Source of the DNA: Clostridia bacterium | Lineage (GTDB): Bacteria; Bacillota; Clostridia; Oscillospirales; CAG-272 | Length of the DNA: 13,011 nucleotides | Direction: 5' to 3' | Assembly (NCBI GenBank): GCA_017629925.1 | Contig: JAGBWH010000148.1 | Location: 1 to 13,011 of the forward strand | In this document: positions 1 through 7,104 of the stretch, piece after piece | Position numbering within the stretch: position 1 is the first letter of the stretch | Layout: every line of letters starts with the position of its first letter | Notes under the pieces: model-generated | Database searches by the model: none | What the model saw: only the letters and a program-made list of their open reading frames with translations | Told to the model about the DNA's origin: nothing | Position numbers and translations under genes: made by a program

Positions 1-695
1 CCGCTACCTACGCCCATGTGAGCATAACCGGCATCCTTCATGATGGTGGTCACGTCAGCAAAGTCGAGGTTGACAAAACCGGGGAGATTGATGAGTTCGG
101 AAACACTTTGCACACCTCTGCGAAGCACATCGTCAGCGGTTTCAAAAGCGTTCACAAGAGTAATACGTTTTTCGCTGACTTGTTTGAGTCTCTCGTTGGG
201 GATGACAATCAGAGAGTCTACACAACGGCTCAGTTCAGCGATACCTTCTTCAGCTTGGAGCATTCTGCGTTTGCCTTCGAAATTGAAGGGTTTGGTCACA
301 ATACCAACAGTCAAAATACCCATTTCTTTGGCTTCTTTTGCAATCACAGGAGCAGCACCTGTACCTGTGCCACCGCCCATACCGGTGGTGATAAATACCA
401 TATCCGCACCGCTGAGTGCTTCACGGATGGTTTCAAGGCTTTCCTCGGCTGCGCGTTTGCCTACTTCGGGATTAGAACCTGCGCCCTTACCGCCTGTGGC
501 TCTTTCACCAATCACGATTTTGGTGGTCGCAATAGAAGCATCAAGTGCTTGGGCGTCAGTGTTTACGGCGATAAATTCCACGCCGCCAATATTGGAAGTA
601 ATCATACGGTTCACGGCATTATTACCGCCACCACCGATACCGATTACGCGAATATCTACGTTATTTGAATGAATTCTGTCGAAAGTAAATTCCAT
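1..695 (-). CDS. ftsZ: Cell division protein FtsZ, N-terminal part (3' end lies outside the window)
   Basis: FtsZ is the tubulin-like GTPase that polymerises into the midcell Z-ring and recruits the septal wall machinery. About 231 residues are visible; the family usually has 350-420, so the C-terminal polymerisation lobe and the tail that binds membrane anchors are cut off by the window edge. The nucleotide-binding GGGGNNAV is at residues 21-28, the tubulin signature [10 protein letters not shown] at 107-116, and the T7-loop NLDFADV, which completes the GTPase site of the neighbouring subunit, at 209-215. The start is ATG at 695. It has a run of G about 8 nt upstream (TAGGGGG) as ribosome binding site, and an in-frame TAG just before it rules out a longer start. 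It is the last visible gene of the cluster but is separated from murG by about 200 bp with its own promoter candidates, so it can probably be transcribed independently. Confidence 0.98.
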   Translation of the reverse strand, partial: MEFTFDRIHSNNVDIRVIGIGGGGNNAVNRMITSNIGGVEFIAVNTDAQALDASIATTKIVIGERATGGKGAGSNPEVGKRAAEESLETIREALSGADMVFITTGMGGGTGTGAAPVIAKEAKEMGILTVGIVTKPFNFEGKRRMLQAEEGIAELSRCVDSLIVIPNERLKQVSEKRITLVNAFETADDVLRRGVQSVSELINLPGFVNLDFADVTTIMKDAGYAHMGVGS

Positions 696-760
696 TTCTA
701 CATCCCCCTATTTATGTCTTAATCGCACTCAGGCGATATATATAATTATTATCTATATCT

Positions 761-790
761 ATCATACAACATATGTGCAAATGCTTGCAA
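761..790 (-). promoter_or_regulatory. Candidate sigma-A promoter of ftsZ (proximal)
   Basis: On the minus strand TTGCAA (790-785) is followed after 18 nt by TATGAT (766-761), five of six matches to the -10 consensus. Transcription would start near 754 and give a leader of roughly 60 nt before the ftsZ ATG at 695. The spacer is one base longer than ideal and the -35 matches at four of six positions, so the call rests mainly on the -10 box and on its place in an AT-rich gene-free stretch. Confidence 0.55.
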
Positions 791-811
791 GAGGTAATCA
801 CATATATTTAT

Positions 812-840
812 ATTTAATTAACAATTTTATGAATTATCAA
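812..840 (-). promoter_or_regulatory. Weaker, more distal promoter candidate for ftsZ
   Basis: On the minus strand TTGATA (840-835, five of six matches to the -35 consensus) is followed after 17 nt by TTAAAT (817-812, four of six matches to the -10). The surrounding sequence is very AT-rich, so chance matches are expected. It is listed because tandem promoters in front of ftsZ are common in bacteria. Confidence 0.25.
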
Positions 841-899
841 GATATAATATAGGGCAGAATTGGGTTTGCTATATAATGATGCAATGCATGATTGCGCGT

Positions 900-1991
900 T
901 TACCGCTCTATTTTTGTCAGTAAAAGAATGTCATCAAATATCATTTGCAAGGTGTTTTTTTCTCCCATTTTTTTCATTGTGTTTTCAAGGGTTTCTCTCT
1001 CTTCGGGATGGGTTTTCAGGCGATGGATGATCTCTTTTAGATGGGCGGGGGTAAGCTCTTCTTCGCACAGCAAAATAGCGGCATTTTGGTCAGCATAAAT
1101 TTTCGCGTTATAGTATTGGTGATTGGAGGTTACATGAGGAGAAGGTATCAAAATGGATGCTTTTTTTAAGGCAGAAATTTCGGAAAGCGTCATTGCTCCT
1201 GCTCTGGAAATGATAAGGTCTGCCCCTTGCATCAGGGTGGGCATATCTTCTGTGTAGCGTAACCATTGGTGTCTTTGGGGTAAATGCTTTTCATCAAAAT
1301 CACCCGTTTGATGCTTTCCGCTCATGTGAAAATAGCGAATGCTTTTGTCCTCTTCATTTCGCATGATCTCATACATGGTTTCGTTTAAGAGTTTTGCCCC
1401 CAAACTCCCCCCAAAAGAAACCACCCAAAATTCATCTTTTAGTATGCCGTATTTTTTTCGACTGGCTTGTTTCGATGTTGCATGAAAACCCAAGCGCAGG
1501 GGATTGCCCACCTCTACTGTTTGGGCTTTTTTTGATAGATAGGTTTTTGTTTGCCCCACCCCAAGCCACACTCTATCTACATGAGGTGCCAGCCATTTCG
1601 TGGCAAGGCCTGGCATGGCATTCGATTCATGAATAGCGGAAGGGATTTTCATTTTTGCCGCCATTCTCACCACGGGATAGCACACATAACCGCCTGTGCC
1701 AATCACAATATGCGGTTGTATTTCTTTTAATAGTGTTTTCATTTTCCCAAAAGCGCGGAGAAGATGATAGGCGGTTTTTAGATTGTCTTTAGATATTTTT
1801 CGCTTGAGCCCCGTCATTTCTATTTGGTAGAGAGGATAACCATATTGCCCAATGATTTGGTTTTCCATCCCATTTTTCGTCCCCACAAAGGCAATTTCCA
1901 CATCCCTTAAACGCCGTTTGAGCATATCAGCCATGGCAAGCGCAGGGTAACTGTGACCTGCAGTACCCCCACAGTCAAAGAGAACTCTCAT
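900..1991 (-). CDS. murG: UDP-N-acetylglucosamine--undecaprenyl-pyrophosphoryl-MurNAc-pentapeptide GlcNAc transferase MurG
   Basis: MurG transfers GlcNAc from UDP-GlcNAc to lipid I on the inner face of the membrane, forming lipid II. The 363-residue length is normal for this GT28-family enzyme. The N-terminal glycine loop is GGTAGH (8-13) where most homologues have GGTGGH; a second hallmark reads HESNAMPGLA (121-130) where HEQN is usual. The C-terminal UDP-GlcNAc domain carries SFGGSLGA (192-199), SRAGAMTLSE (262-271) and NHQYYNA (290-296). The start is ATG at 1991 with AGGAG 6-7 nt upstream; it lies 19 nt after the ftsW stop, so the two are co-transcribed. The glycine-loop and HESN changes are conservative and I expect an active enzyme. 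Confidence 0.97.
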   Translation of the reverse strand: MRVLFDCGGTAGHSYPALAMADMLKRRLRDVEIAFVGTKNGMENQIIGQYGYPLYQIEMTGLKRKISKDNLKTAYHLLRAFGKMKTLLKEIQPHIVIGTGGYVCYPVVRMAAKMKIPSAIHESNAMPGLATKWLAPHVDRVWLGVGQTKTYLSKKAQTVEVGNPLRLGFHATSKQASRKKYGILKDEFWVVSFGGSLGAKLLNETMYEIMRNEEDKSIRYFHMSGKHQTGDFDEKHLPQRHQWLRYTEDMPTLMQGADLIISRAGAMTLSEISALKKASILIPSPHVTSNHQYYNAKIYADQNAAILLCEEELTPAHLKEIIHRLKTHPEERETLENTMKKMGEKNTLQMIFDDILLLTKIER

Positions 1992-2010
1992 GATTTTTCT
2001 CCTTTTTTTG

Positions 2011-3201
2011 TTATTGTTCTATGGTGGATGTACGAGAAATGGAGCAGATGATCCCCATCTCTGCCATGAGCATAATGAGCGATGATCCACCATAACTAAA
2101 AAATGGTAGGGAAATGCCCGTATTGGGAATCGTATTGGTCACAACGGCAATATTCAGTAGCACTTGAATGGCAACTTTTACTGTGATCCCGAGCACAACC
2201 AGTCGCGCAAATCCGCTGGGATGTTTTAGCGCAATATGAAATCCTCTCCAAATAAATAAGGAAAACAAAATCACCACAAAAAGCGCACCTAAAAAGCCGA
2301 GTTCTTCACAAACAATGGTGAAAATCATATCATTTGCCGGCTCAGACACATAGCTGTATTTCAGTTTGCTTTCCCCAAGTCCAAGTCCGAAAAAACCACC
2401 ATGTCCAATCGCCATCATGCCTTGCAGGGTTTGCCATCCGCCCTCAAGTGGATATTCTTCGGGATTTAGCCAAATGGTGATGCGGCGCTTTGTGTAGTCG
2501 GTAAATAGTGCCAACGCCGTCACCCCCACGCCTGCCGCTCCACAGCAATATCCAAGATACCGCAGTCCTGCCCCCGAAAGATAAATGACCAAAATACCAA
2601 TAGCCCCCAAAATAATGATGCCCGATAAATGCTTTTGCAGCATCACGAGCAAACAAATCCCACCAATCATGCAAAATGGTAGCAAAGTCCCCCAAATCAA
2701 CGTATTCTTGCGATTTTGAGTGTCTTGCACTTTATCTTTGTATGTCTCAAAATAGCGAGAGAGCATGAGCACCATCGTGGTTTTTGCAATTTCAGAGGGT
2801 TGAATGGTAATAGGACCTATGGCAATCCACCGCTGTGCGCCGTTGCCGATTTGCCCCATCACCAAAACAATCACAAGTAAAATAATCGTAATGGCATAGG
2901 AGAGAGGGGCAATTGACCAATAGAATTTTAGGGTGAGCTTCCCACATAAAAAGAGCACTAAATACCCTAAAACCAACCAAATGATTTGTCTTTCTATAAA
3001 ATAATATCCATTTTCATATCGCGCTTCTGCATAAGCGAAACTGGCACTAAACACCATAATGGAGCCAAAAATTGCCAGCATGGTCACAATGGTCAGCATC
3101 ACCGCATCGGCAGGTGGCGCGTGTTTGGGATACCATATTTCCTCTCCTCTCCATCGTGGGAGGGAGAAAAGTCCTTCTTTTTTGCTTGTTTTATCTCTCA
3201 C
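2011..3201 (-). CDS. ftsW: Septal peptidoglycan glycosyltransferase FtsW (SEDS family)
   Basis: SEDS-family polytopic membrane protein that polymerises lipid II into glycan strands together with a class B PBP. Family signatures are GNGAQRWIAIGP followed by QPSEIAK, the catalytic Asp291 in NDMIF just before CEELGF, and near the C-terminus NTIPNTGISLPFFSYGGSS. I chose the GTG at 3201, which overlaps the mraY stop in the sequence GTGA and gives 396 residues with a cytoplasmic leader of about 33 residues before the first membrane segment. The frame stays open upstream to 3276, but that part lies inside mraY and is not membrane-like. A later in-frame GTG-ATG pair (residues 34-35) has no ribosome binding site. 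The sequence alone does not decide between division FtsW and the sporulation paralogue SpoVE; it is the only SEDS gene in the window. The usual murD is missing between it and mraY. Confidence 0.95.
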   Translation of the reverse strand: MRDKTSKKEGLFSLPRWRGEEIWYPKHAPPADAVMLTIVTMLAIFGSIMVFSASFAYAEARYENGYYFIERQIIWLVLGYLVLFLCGKLTLKFYWSIAPLSYAITIILLVIVLVMGQIGNGAQRWIAIGPITIQPSEIAKTTMVLMLSRYFETYKDKVQDTQNRKNTLIWGTLLPFCMIGGICLLVMLQKHLSGIIILGAIGILVIYLSGAGLRYLGYCCGAAGVGVTALALFTDYTKRRITIWLNPEEYPLEGGWQTLQGMMAIGHGGFFGLGLGESKLKYSYVSEPANDMIFTIVCEELGFLGALFVVILFSLFIWRGFHIALKHPSGFARLVVLGITVKVAIQVLLNIAVVTNTIPNTGISLPFFSYGGSSLIMLMAEMGIICSISRTSTIEQ

Positions 3202-4184
3202 AGAGCAAAAGCACCCAGCACGGCGCCAAAAAGAGAGATCAGAGTAAAGACAAACACTATTTTTTCCTCCGTCCAACCGCTTTTTTCTAAATGATGGTGT
3301 AGGGGCGCCATTTTGAAGAGGCGCTTACCCCCGCTGATTTTATAATAAAGTACTTGCAAAGTCACAGAACGCCCTTCCAGATAAAATACAATGCCGACAG
3401 TCAAAAGAAGCAAAGGCATCCCACAAAGAAATGCGCATCCCACCGAGAGCCCCCCAAAGAACAGCGAGCCTGTATCGCCCATGAAAATGCGCGCGGGGTG
3501 ATAATTAAAGAGCAAAAATGCAAAAGCACCAGCGAGCATGGCAGCCGCTATGCTCAATAGCCCCATTTGTTGCAGTTTCGTGGCGCAAAACACAAAAAAT
3601 CCAGCTACTATCACACAAACAGAACTGGCTAGTCCGTCTATGCCATCCGTCAAATTGACAAAATTCATACTGCCAACGGCAAAAAGCAATGCAAGAGGGT
3701 AAAAGCACCATCCCAAATGCCAAACACGAGGCAAAAACGGAATCATGACATTCGTATCTATGAAACCAAAGATATGCAGTAAAGCCAAATAAGCGCCGCA
3801 AAAAGCGAATTGAAGCACGAGTTTTTGTTTGGGAGTCAGACCTGCGTTTTGATGTTTGCGGAATTTTGTAAGGTCGTCTATAAATCCAATAGAAGCGCAA
3901 GATAGACCATATAAAAGCGTCAACGCCACACCCACTTTTTCTTTTTGGGTAAAAGTGTAGGGAAGGAGCAATAAAAGAAACCCCACCCCACAGATGGCAA
4001 GCGCCGGTGCCAGTCCCCCCATGGTGGGCGTACCTTCTTTTGTTTTATGCCATTTTGGGCCAATCTCTAAAATGCTTTGCCCCAGTTTCTTTTTCGTGAG
4101 ATACGGCAAAAGCCAAGAAATCCCAATCACAGAAATGAAAAACACGGATAGTAGCACAAGCCAAAGTAAAGAATGGATATTCAT
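3198..4184 (-). CDS. mraY: Phospho-N-acetylmuramoyl-pentapeptide transferase MraY
   Basis: MraY joins UDP-MurNAc-pentapeptide to undecaprenyl phosphate, making lipid I, the first membrane step of wall synthesis. The 328 residues form about ten hydrophobic helices. The family motifs are intact: KWHKTKEGTPTMGG (44-57), the Asp pair in FIDDL (103-104), NFVNLTDGIDG (174-184), MGDTGS with Asp237 (235-240), and the C-terminal cytoplasmic histidine cluster APLHHHLE (293-300). The start is ATG at 4184, overlapping the murF stop as ATGA, with GGAG about 5 nt upstream. The stop overlaps the ftsW GTG by four bases. These overlaps imply coupled translation of murF, mraY and ftsW. Confidence 0.98.
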   Translation of the reverse strand: MNIHSLLWLVLLSVFFISVIGISWLLPYLTKKKLGQSILEIGPKWHKTKEGTPTMGGLAPALAICGVGFLLLLLPYTFTQKEKVGVALTLLYGLSCASIGFIDDLTKFRKHQNAGLTPKQKLVLQFAFCGAYLALLHIFGFIDTNVMIPFLPRVWHLGWCFYPLALLFAVGSMNFVNLTDGIDGLASSVCVIVAGFFVFCATKLQQMGLLSIAAAMLAGAFAFLLFNYHPARIFMGDTGSLFFGGLSVGCAFLCGMPLLLLTVGIVFYLEGRSVTLQVLYYKISGGKRLFKMAPLHHHLEKSGWTEEKIVFVFTLISLFGAVLGAFAL

Positions 4185-5560
4185 GCTTTCTCCTTTTGCA
4201 GTATATTGATTAGTTTTTGCGCCACATCCATTAAGTTGTGCGCATGTGCGCCTTTGATGAGAAGCGCATCCCCTTCTTTGAGTTGTGAGGCGATGATTTG
4301 GATCGTTTCCTCGCGCACGCCCTTATCGATCACATCGATTTGCTCGGCTTTCATGCCGTGTGAAAGGGCGCTTTCTGCTATGACCTCTGCCATTTCTCCC
4401 TCAAGCCAAACATGGTCAAAGTGAGTGGGAAGTGCTTGCCCAATATAAGCATGCCACATGGCACTTTCCTCGCCTAATTCTCTCATGTCGCCAAGCCACG
4501 CCATGCGACGTTTTTGAGAGGGAAGTCCACTCATAAAGCGAAAGGATTCCAGCATGGATTCAGGCGAGGCGTTGTAGGCATCGTTTATGACCTTGATCCC
4601 TTTGATTGTATGTTCCTCTAATCTGCCACCAGGCATTCGGCTCTGCGGTAAAACTTGACAGATTTCCTCGTTTGAGAGTCCCATTTGATGGCAAACGGCA
4701 ACAGTATATAGCGAGGCGGATAAATAGGGATTTGTCACGCTCGGCAAATTGACGTCAAAATGAGTGTTGCCTTCGAGCGAGAAGCGCACGCATAGCCCCT
4801 TCACTGTGGATGCGCGATAATTGGCTACATGGTCTATGGCGCAAGTGTAGCAGGTGCAAGGGAGGTCATAATTTATAATAGGAATATCAAAATACCGAAA
4901 TACTATGCCACTCTTCATGGCCGCTGTGATGTCCCACTTTTCTTTGAGAATTTGGCTTTTTGTGCCTAAGTGACCGATGTGAGCGTGCCCAACATTGGTA
5001 ATCACCGCCATATCGGGCTCGCAAATATGAGATAAATCTCGCATTTCGCCCATGTGATTCATGCCTAACTCCAGCACAAGCACATCTGTTTTGGGTGGCA
5101 TTGCCAGCATGGTCATAGGCAAACCGATTTGGCTGTTATAGTTGCCGAGTGTCGCATGGACGCGCATAAAAGGGGAGAGGGCACCTTCAATAAAGCTTCG
5201 AGTGGTGGTTTTGCCCACACTACCCGTGATGGCTATGGTACGATGGGGGATCGTTTTGCTATACACGAAAGCCAATTTCCCTAAAGCAGTCGTTGTACGA
5301 GGGACGAGCAAAGTGGGGCAATGACACGCCGTGTTTTTCTCTGCCAAAACCGCCTTAGCCCCATTTTGAATGGCTTGGCGGATATAGTCATGACCATCAT
5401 GACGCTCTCCTACAATCGCCAAAAACAGACCATTCTCTTTGACTTCGCTTGCATCTGTGGCGATATTGGTGAACGTAATGTCAGGTAAATCATCCGGTGG
5501 AATATCGAGTGCGATTGCCACAGCTTTGAGCGGTAGCGGATAACCTAAATCAATTTTCAT
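4181..5560 (-). CDS. murF: UDP-N-acetylmuramoyl-tripeptide--D-alanyl-D-alanine ligase MurF
   Basis: MurF is the cytoplasmic ATP-dependent ligase that adds D-Ala-D-Ala to the UDP-MurNAc-tripeptide, completing the pentapeptide. Its 459 residues match the family. Visible motifs are the P-loop TGSVGKTTT (112-120), NYNSQIGLP (140-148), LELGMNHMGEM (163-173), ITNVGHAHIGHLG (187-199), INDAYNASPES (325-335) and GDMRELG (357-363). The late motif that usually reads KGSR is here KGAHAHNLM (436-444), and the stretch around 220-245 is cysteine-rich (CTCYTC). Both are mild departures with the core motifs kept. The start ATG at 5560 overlaps the murE end by 11 bp and has no strong ribosome binding site, so translation probably depends on ribosomes finishing murE. 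The D-Ala-D-Ala ligase gene (ddl) is not in the window. Confidence 0.96.
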   Translation of the reverse strand: MKIDLGYPLPLKAVAIALDIPPDDLPDITFTNIATDASEVKENGLFLAIVGERHDGHDYIRQAIQNGAKAVLAEKNTACHCPTLLVPRTTTALGKLAFVYSKTIPHRTIAITGSVGKTTTRSFIEGALSPFMRVHATLGNYNSQIGLPMTMLAMPPKTDVLVLELGMNHMGEMRDLSHICEPDMAVITNVGHAHIGHLGTKSQILKEKWDITAAMKSGIVFRYFDIPIINYDLPCTCYTCAIDHVANYRASTVKGLCVRFSLEGNTHFDVNLPSVTNPYLSASLYTVAVCHQMGLSNEEICQVLPQSRMPGGRLEEHTIKGIKVINDAYNASPESMLESFRFMSGLPSQKRRMAWLGDMRELGEESAMWHAYIGQALPTHFDHVWLEGEMAEVIAESALSHGMKAEQIDVIDKGVREETIQIIASQLKEGDALLIKGAHAHNLMDVAQKLINILQKEKA

Positions 5561-7079
5561 CGCTATGTATGTTAGTATGTGTTGAATCTTTACATTTTAT
5601 GGCTTGGGCTACAATTTTTCTTTCGTCAAAAGGCTTTTTCTCCCCATCTGTCAATTCATAGGTTTCGTGCCCTTTGCCTATAAGCAGAATGATATCGTGT
5701 GGCTGCGCTGTGGCAATCGCATACTCTATGGCCTTTTTTCTGTTTAGTATAACAATTCGATTGTCACCGCTCGGATAGCCTTTTAAAATGTCCATGATAA
5801 TGTGTGCAGGATTTTCTGTACGACTGTTGTCTGTGGTAATGATTGAAAAGTCCGCAAGTTCATAAGCGCATCTGCCCATCGCCGCACGTTTGGTGGCGTC
5901 TCTGTCACCGCCACAACCAAAGAGTGCTACAATTCTTTCTTTTCCTGTTGAAAAGGAGCGAACGGTTGTTAGCAGATGACGCATTGCCGCTTCTGTGTGT
6001 GCATAATCAATGAGCACAGCAAAATCGGCTTGCCCCACATCCACTTTTTCCATTCTGCCTCTCACCCCTTTGAGATCACTCAAAGTTTTTCGCACTACAA
6101 AAGGTTTGATGCCAAGGGTTAATGCCGCAGCCGAGGCAAGCATAGAATTATAGACAGAAAATGTGCCTGGTATTTGCAAGGAAATAGAAAGTCGTCCATA
6201 GTTAGAGTTGAGTATATAGCTAATGCCATTCATGCCGTTGTTTTGTATGCGAGAGGCGAAAAAATCGCCCCCATGCACAGCCGAACAAGTTAGCACTTGG
6301 CAAGAGGCTTGCGCCATGATGATATCCGCCGTTTGGGCGTCAGCATTGAAAATGCCTATGTTGCTTTTTCTAAACAAAATGGATTTAGTTTGAGCATATT
6401 CTTCAATAGAAGAGTGAAAATCCATGTGTTCTGAGGACAAATTGGTAAAGAGAGAGACCTCAAAAGTAAGTGGATGACATTTTTTGAGCGCCAATGCATG
6501 AGAAGATACCTCCATGACTAAATGTGTGGCACCCTCTTCTACCATTTTTTGCATTAAAGGATAGAGTAAGTCAGGGTCGGGCGTGGTCATGGTGTCAAGT
6601 CGTTGGTTTTGCTCCTCTGTGAAGGGAATAGAAAGGGGCGTCTCTTTCATGTAGCATCCAATGGTGCCAATAAATGCGGAGTTGACTTTCGCCTCACAAA
6701 GCATTTTATGGATCATATATGCGGTTGATGTTTTGCCGTTTGTGCCTGTTATGCCGATGATCTTTAACTGATCTCCCGGTGAGCCGCAAAAACGATGCCA
6801 CAAGGTAGCAAAAGTGGCTCGGCTGTCTTTTACGGCAAACACAGGCACATGGGGAGCGGTGTGAAAACTGCAACCTTCCTCTACGATAATCGCGCTCGCT
6901 CCTTGCTCTCCGATATACTCTCCAAAACAATGCCCGTCATAATGAATACCTTTGATGCACACAAACAAATTACCGCATAGTGCTTGCCGAGTGTTGTGGC
7001 ATATAGTACCAATGTCTATCTCGCTTGGCTGATGTGACGATACATATTCGCCCTCAAATAAGAGTTCTGATAATTTCAC
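5550..7079 (-). CDS. murE: UDP-N-acetylmuramoyl-L-alanyl-D-glutamate ligase MurE, probably adding meso-diaminopimelate
   Basis: MurE adds the third stem-peptide residue (meso-DAP or L-Lys) to UDP-MurNAc-L-Ala-D-Glu in the cytoplasm. I chose GTG at 7079 (509 residues), preceded by GAGGTG with a 6-nt gap; the frame continues upstream with a non-conserved stretch that runs into spoVD. Motifs are ITGTNGKTST (110-119), TTPDP (165-169), MEVSSHA (189-195), TNLSSEHMDFH (212-222), YAQTKSILF with the likely carbamylated Lys232, DYAHTEAAM (358-366), GCGGDRD (388-394), and KGHET (469-473). The residue-selecting loop reads DNSRTENP (417-424). Diaminopimelate enzymes normally have DNPR, and the arginine that recognises the extra carboxylate is kept here, so meso-DAP is the likelier substrate. 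It begins 25 nt after the spoVD stop. Confidence 0.96.
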   Translation of the reverse strand: MKLSELLFEGEYVSSHQPSEIDIGTICHNTRQALCGNLFVCIKGIHYDGHCFGEYIGEQGASAIIVEEGCSFHTAPHVPVFAVKDSRATFATLWHRFCGSPGDQLKIIGITGTNGKTSTAYMIHKMLCEAKVNSAFIGTIGCYMKETPLSIPFTEEQNQRLDTMTTPDPDLLYPLMQKMVEEGATHLVMEVSSHALALKKCHPLTFEVSLFTNLSSEHMDFHSSIEEYAQTKSILFRKSNIGIFNADAQTADIIMAQASCQVLTCSAVHGGDFFASRIQNNGMNGISYILNSNYGRLSISLQIPGTFSVYNSMLASAAALTLGIKPFVVRKTLSDLKGVRGRMEKVDVGQADFAVLIDYAHTEAAMRHLLTTVRSFSTGKERIVALFGCGGDRDATKRAAMGRCAYELADFSIITTDNSRTENPAHIIMDILKGYPSGDNRIVILNRKKAIEYAIATAQPHDIILLIGKGHETYELTDGEKKPFDERKIVAQAIKCKDSTHTNIHSDEN

Positions 7080-7104
7080 AAAAGACACCTCACAATATTT
7101 ATAT

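Larger units (their letters stand above)
696..899. other. Intergenic stretch between murG and ftsZ
   Basis: This 204-bp AT-rich region has no credible open reading frame. It holds the ftsZ ribosome binding site and two promoter candidates on the minus strand. A 5-bp inverted repeat (GCAAT/ATTGC, about 881-896) lies just past the murG stop, but no T-run follows it, so I do not call a terminator. A second small stem (ATCGC/GCGAT, about 722-737) would lie in the ftsZ leader RNA. In many relatives ftsQ/divIB, and often murB or ftsA, would lie here; no remnant of them is visible. Confidence 0.6.

Noticed and set aside
18..672. Two long plus-strand open frames opposite ftsZ
   Set aside because: The minus-strand frame encodes an unmistakable FtsZ; the plus-strand frames have no ribosome binding site or motif.
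881..896. Small inverted repeat after the murG stop as a terminator
   Set aside because: The stem is only five base pairs and no T-run follows on the minus strand.
3202..3276. Longer ftsW start at 3276
   Set aside because: It would overlap mraY by nearly 80 bp and add a non-membrane, cysteine-rich stretch unlike FtsW N-termini; the GTG at 3201 gives the usual overlap and length.
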